From: Platycarya strobilacea
Lineage: Eukaryota > Streptophyta > Magnoliopsida > Fagales > Juglandaceae
Direction of reading: 5' to 3'
DNA: 64,000 nt
Assembly: GCA_036898215.1 (NCBI GenBank)
Contig: CM072552.1
Coordinates: forward strand, 37,644,056 to 37,708,055
Positions 59,073 through 64,000 of the stretch are shown here, piece by piece. The translations under genes and the position numbers were made by a program. Every line of letters begins with the position of its first letter. The first letter of the stretch is position 1. Below the pieces are notes generated by a model that had not been told where the DNA came from, did not search any database, and saw only the letters and a list, made by a program, of their open reading frames with translations.

Positions 59073-60402
59073 TAATATACGAATACTCAAATACATTCTA
59101 AGAACAAGTGATTAAAGACAAAAAGTCATATGCATATGGTGGACAATTAAAAATAACTCTTAAGTAGAAAATAAAAAGTCATTCATTCTAATACTAGAAA
59201 ATTTAATACAAACCAGTTTGAAATATAATTCTTAAAGTAGAGATTATACAATCATCGAATAGATTGTAATAAAAGATAATCAATATCATCTGGGATAATA
59301 ATTCCTCTCTTGTCATCACATAGGACTACTCTTCCGGTAGAGCCTACTTCTCGGCCTCATCCTCGTCCTCTGCATAAAAAATTACGATTTCATAAAACGG
59401 AATCGTAGGTGGATCAAATACACTACATGAGATGCGAATCTCAGTAAGCAGTAGTCAACACACAAACAAATAATCACAAACAACAATAAGCATAAAGTTT
59501 CAACCAAGCAATTTAAATCCACACTCAAAACTTTCTTTTCCATAAAGTAATCCCACATGAACATCAAACTGTATTTTCTCAGAAAAGAGCGAAACACAGC
59601 ACACCAACATCATTTTCCAAAAAGGAATTCAACACAACTAACCGTCATTTTTTATAAAGGATCTTATCAAACCATCATTTTCCATAAAAGAATTTATCAA
59701 CAGACCATTCTTTTTCAAAAATAAACGCATCCAAACCGTTATTTCCTAGAAAAGACCTCATCAACAACCCGCCAAAAATCCAGTTTCTGGCTCACAATAC
59801 AATTCTAATTTATTTATTAATTGTATACTAAGGTTTCCCCTAGGGACCATTTATACATCTTGGCTCTTTTCGTCACATCACGGATAACGACCGTGCATGT
59901 GATTTTATAATGGGTGATGCCTAACTTATCGTGCGTAGCGCGTACCATGACCAAGCATCTTCTAGCCCTCGCCAACAGAAGAGCCATGAAGTCGGCACGA
60001 GAGGGTTACCATTTCGTCCGATCCCGTTGTCACCCAGTGACAACCCAAGTGACATCACATTAGTATATTCCGCTCTCGAGTGATTAGAGAAGCTCCACCG
60101 AGATAATGTCCCATCTCAATTTAAGGTTGTGATACATACGCACCTACCACTACGACCAGACTAGACCATAAACCACCCAACAATACCCATCCTCAAAACA
60201 CCTCACAATGAAAATAACCAGATCAAACAAGAAATAATATATATGCATAATAGGCAGTTATTGGATGACATGATATTACCACACAACAAGTAAGAATCAT
60301 CAAACCAAACAATTATACATCCAATGGATAATCTCCAAAAATTCATTTATAGCCAAACCAAACTACAGGATGATCCAATCTTCCATTTAACGCCTTCGGA
60401 TC
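58621..60402. other. Retroelement-derived non-coding stretch
   Basis: No gene seen. 58908-59035 holds two copies of a ~70-base phrase (AGTAAGAGTAAATATGT.GAG). 59039-59070 is a TA microsatellite. 59260-60200 (with CTTCTCGGCCTCATCCTCGT and GCCATGAAGTCGGCACGAGA) reads like the non-coding part of a Ty3/gypsy element, by general resemblance only. Confidence 0.35.
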
Positions 60403-60868
60403 TGATGAATGCGCGAAAATGCACTCTAAATATCTTAATATTGGATTAAATTATAAAGAATGAAATATAAATAATTAGATTTTACTTATTTTATTTAATT
60501 AGATTTCTATTTATATTGAGATATTTTTAAGCATTATTTGTTTTTTATTTTTATTTTTATTCGTTATATTATTTTTTATTTTTTATTATTTTTTCTTCTT
60601 AGATGTAGTTGAAGAAGGCAAAAAATATTTCAAAATCAATGAGCTACTTGGGCTTCCACACTTTGGATGGCCCATTACTTCAAAACTTTATATGGGCCTT
60701 CATCAAGCAGATTTATTCATGCTATTTGAATACACGGCAACATGATACTGGATTGGACTCTCATTATTTCAGCAAATTAGCCGCATGTAGACCCAGAGGC
60801 CATATGCATAGAGGAGTTCAACAAGGGCACGACAACTCGACATTATGCTACACGACATCTCATTGGAA

Positions 60869-60915
<47 letters not shown>

Positions 60916-61729
60916 TATGAGCAGCGCCGCGGGGAAATAGAGGAAAAGGAGGAAAAAAAACAAAAACGAACGAAGGCCGTTTCCTTTGTTGGTTTTCTTG
61001 AAATTTATGTTGTCCATAACGTGCATAGATAACTAAATTCTTGAGTAAGTTTAGAGATAAACTTATACACTAAATAATATTTTTAATTTATTTTTAATTC
61101 ATGTATTTGATTTTCAATTATTAAAATTCTTTGTTTTATCATTTTCAAGCTATTGTTAGTATTTTCTTCTCCGAATAATTTTAAAATTTATTTCATTTAT
61201 AGATTCAGTCATACTTTTTCTATTGAATGAATTTGTTCTTTGATTATGTTTGGATTTATTGATTTTTTATATTGATTTAATTCTTTGCTTCAATATCGCT
61301 CCCTGGGTATATTATTGTCGTTAAGTTTTCTCAATGTGGATGACAATTTGTGTGATTTAAAGTGATGAATGATTTTTCAAAAAGTTACATTTGATTTAAT
61401 TTTTGATTTATAATTTTTTATCTTCCAATTGAGAATTACGGAATTGAATTCTCAATTAAGTTATCAGTGAATTAAAAATAATTAAAATATTGGATATATG
61501 CAAGGGATTCCCGACACTCTACCGTTCGTCAACTTTGATTACTTTTTTCCGTTAATTCTTTAGTTTAATTCTAATTTTCATTTAAAATCAATTTTTCTTT
61601 TCTCATTAATCATTTAATATATATATTTTTTAGTTTCTTTCTTATTGTACTATTCTTTTAATTTGTCTCTATGTGGAATCGACACTCCAAAGTTGAATTA
61701 CATATCGCGTTATTTTTTGGGCGTTATCA
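60403..61729. mobile_element. Possible solo LTR (Ty3/gypsy-like)
   Basis: Starts TGATGAATGCGCGAAAATGC and ends TTTTTTGGGCGTTATCA, giving TGAT...ATCA ends typical of large plant LTRs, and holds no coding sequence. No flanking target duplication is visible, so the limits are tentative. A long TA microsatellite (60868-60910) lies inside. Confidence 0.4.
60868..60910. repeat. (TA)n microsatellite
   Basis: About 21 TA units, among the longest in the window. Confidence 0.9.
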
Positions 61730-62544
61730 AGACCTAACCAACCTACTCCCAAATTTTATTATTATCATTAATTAATTTATTAACACTTCAAGCTGTCAAA
61801 GAAGGTTAGCACATAAATAAAAAAATAATAAATTTAATAAAACATAAATCACAAATGACTGTTACTTACTATACGTTCAGTAAAAACTCTGCAAGATCGA
61901 GAAAATGCCGAAACGTAACTTTGAGCCTCTAAATAAAACATGTTGCTAAAATCGCGCCCATCGCATCAATGTAAATAAAACATCATAAATAAAACAACTC
62001 AAATACAAATAATAAATATTATTAACAAAATAATTAAAACGCTTAAACGTAAATAAATAAAATTACGTAAATAAATCAGAAACAACACATAAATAAATTA
62101 AACAACAAAACGGGTAAAATGGCTTGCCAAGGGTTTTGCAAAGCGGTGGGAACGGCAACCAAAAGGTTAGAAAACAACTACTAAAATGACAAAAGGTGAG
62201 CTGCCATGTAAGAGATTCTTCAAAATTTTCAGAAGAAAAAAAAAAGAGAAAAACAGGGGCTTGACTCACGGGTTTGAGATGGGTACCAGCATGTGAAGCA
62301 CGGATTTGCGATGAAAACAACGGGAAGTTATTCGAAAATGTCCTATGCATCTAAAAAACCATGCGTGACTGAAAGAGAAGGAAAAATGCTGCAAAAATCA
62401 GAGCTGGGGATTCACGATTCTATAGGGACAAAACTAGAGGGAGAAGAACGCAAAAAGAAAGAACAGAACGAAAGACGACAAGGGAGAAGCAGCTTCCGCG
62501 TACTCCATCGAAGGGGCCAACAAACTAATTTTGATCCGTTTGAA
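61730..62544. other. Unassigned stretch
   Basis: Repeated CATAAATAAAAC/GTAAATAAA words, then a GC-richer part from 62110 with open frames on both strands (87 and 95 codons). Neither peptide is recognised and they overlap each other, so I do not call a gene. Confidence 0.35.
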
Positions 62545-62765
62545 TTTAGAGATTAGAGATGGGATGAGATGGGTTTAATTTTTTTTAATATTATTATTAG
62601 TTTAAAATTAAAAAAATTGAATTGAGATTAAAAAAAATATTAAAATTTAAAAAATATGTATAAAAATTTGTGTTTTATATAAAAAATTAAAAAAATATAA
62701 TGATGAAATAGAGATAAATTGAGATGAGTTAAGATGGATTTCGAATCTAAACTGGACCTTAATCT
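62545..62765. mobile_element. AT-rich MITE-like element (GATGAGATG ends)
   Basis: Left end GTTTGAATTTAGAGATTAGA then GATGGGATGAGATGGG; right end GAGATGAGTTAAGATGG then ATTTCGAATCTAAAC. The ends are imperfect inverted repeats. The core TTTTAATATTATTATTAG is the reverse complement of the core in the elements at 907 and 22862. Confidence 0.6.
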
Positions 62766-63540
62766 CGACACCAAACGACACTGTTTTGACACTAGGAGGG
62801 GCTGGGTTCACACCTCACGGGCCGGGCTATCAAATGGTCCAAAGATAAACTTATACAAATGCCAGAGACCCAAATAAATGAACTAAATCAGCCCAAATTC
62901 GAAAATCAATAACTAAGGAAAATAAAATTCAACACGTTAAATTAAAAATTAACATAATAAAATAGAGAGATTAAATTCAAGTATGAAAATAAATGCATCA
63001 CAATAAAATAATAAGAGAAATTAAATTAACTCAACATCTAATCATAAAAATAATTAAAAGATAATAATAGCAAACTAATAGCTCTAATATTAATAATACA
63101 CTTAAAATAAGAGATCCAATAATACAAAATGCTCATTAGATAAAAATAAAATACAACCAATTAGACTATAATAAAATTACAACAATTAAACTAATAAAAT
63201 AATAATGCTAACCATTCAAATGAAAAGGCTAATATTAACGATCAAATAAAATTATTAGAAACATTATAATTAAGGAATCTCACAAAAACTTGTAACAACA
63301 TTAAACTAAAACCACTAAACCAAAAATGATATCGATAACAATTCAAATGATGAAACCGATAATAACAATTAAATAACTAAAAGTACTAAAATTAAAGATC
63401 TCACAAACAATCAACATCAATTACAAATAAAACAACATAACCCGCAATAAAATAAGTAAGATAAACCATTAATAAAATTTATTAAAATAAGTTAAAATAG
63501 TTAACGATAACAATAAAAGCAATATGTAAAAATATACAAA
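62766..63540. other. Very A-rich stretch
   Basis: Low-complexity A/T-rich DNA with repeated AATAATAAAATTA-type words. No gene seen. It may be an intron or spacer of the CACTA remnant that follows. Confidence 0.4.
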
Positions 63541-63558
63541 ATCTAGGGTCTCACATTT

Positions 63559-63800
63559 TATTTAGATGATCTAGAATATGAGAACCTATGGTGAGTGGTG
63601 GAGAAATTTGCTTCGAGAAATGTATATGATTACATTCCAGAGGCAGACGAATCACATAAAGAATTTAATAGTCCAACAAATTAAGAAGCATATCAAGAAA
63701 ATAAACCAGACATCAATTTATTTGTTGATCTAAGTCAATATGACATGGTTCCATTGCGTAGAAGTAATTGAGATTGAAATGTTGAAAGAGCATGAATCTA
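63559..63800 (+). pseudogene. CACTA (En/Spm) TNP2-type transposase C-terminal remnant
   Basis: One plus-strand frame reads LDDLEYENLW-stop-VVEKFASRNVYDYIPEA, then another stop, then EAYQENKPDIN and LSQYDMVPLRRSN. The words W.VV.K...RNVYD.PE and YQE..P resemble the C-terminal region (DUF4216 side) of plant CACTA transposases as I know them. Two stops in the frame make it a pseudogene. Identification is from motif memory. Confidence 0.45.
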
Positions 63801-63938
63801 CCGAAGTTTCTAGTAAGGATGACGATGACTGGTCCAACAAAACTAGTAGTGAATAAATCTAATATATTTGTAAGTATCATTCTTATAAATATATGCAATA
63901 TTTGTGTATATTATAATTTATTCTAATTTCATACAGAT

Positions 63939-64000
63939 ATGCCTTCTAAACGCAAAATAACACGTGCGCCATCCCTACCCATTGCCGACTCCCCATGTGA
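63939..64000 (+). other. Possible exon start at window edge
   Basis: After a good acceptor-like TTTCATACAG, an ATG at 63939 opens MPSKRKITRAPSLPIADSPC and runs off the window. It could be the next exon or second ORF of the CACTA element. Too short to name. Confidence 0.25.

Noticed and set aside
1..64000. tRNA, rRNA or organelle insert
   Set aside because: I looked for cloverleaf-type and rRNA-conserved words and saw none; a tRNAscan or covariance-model run would be decisive.

Overview
The window is eukaryotic nuclear DNA from a eudicot plant. Its genes have GT-AG introns and encode plant-specific families, and the space between them is very AT-rich and filled with microsatellites, MITEs and LTR elements. 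A recurrent short AT-rich element with GATGAGATGAG-like ends suggests a Fagales tree (walnut, pecan or oak kin), but that is inference only.

Three protein-coding genes can be reconstructed exon by exon. (1) Complement 8026-12218 has nine exons for a 505-residue membrane-anchored P-loop kinase with a zeta-toxin-type fold. (2) Complement 35156-44962 encodes INDH/IND1, the mitochondrial Mrp/NBP35-type Fe-S assembly ATPase needed for respiratory complex I. It has two candidate first exons, and a 4.5-kb intron that has collected insertions. (3) Plus strand 48.5-54 kb is a myosin-binding (GTD-binding/DUF593) membrane protein with introns in both the 5' and the 3' UTR.

Region by region: 0-2.9 kb is AT-rich with a long GA microsatellite. 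2.9-6.6 kb is a decayed Ty1/copia element that lacks RT and RNase H. 8-12.2 kb is the kinase gene, with a MITE in one intron. 12.2-27.2 kb is gene-free and repeat-rich. 27201-31103 is a young, complete non-autonomous LTR element lying in minus orientation. It has 569-bp LTRs, a TTTTT target duplication, a tRNA-like primer-binding site, and two minisatellite arrays in place of gag-pol. 31-35 kb is gene-free and includes an exact-period 100-bp duplication. 35-45 kb is INDH, whose intron holds a captured alpha/beta-hydrolase fragment, a MITE and two ultra-short retroposon insertions. 45-48.5 kb is AT-rich. 48.5-54 kb is the myosin-binding gene. 55-58.6 kb is an endogenous caulimovirid-like sequence: tail of one unit, promoter/leader, then an intact 796-codon coat/zinc-knuckle/protease ORF that stops before RT. 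58.6-64 kb holds retroelement debris, a possible solo LTR, a MITE and a CACTA transposase remnant at the edge.

The three host genes show no shared pathway. They act at a membrane (kinase), in mitochondria (INDH) and in myosin-driven vesicle traffic (MyoB). The most unusual object is the minisatellite-bearing LTR element at 27.2-31.1 kb.
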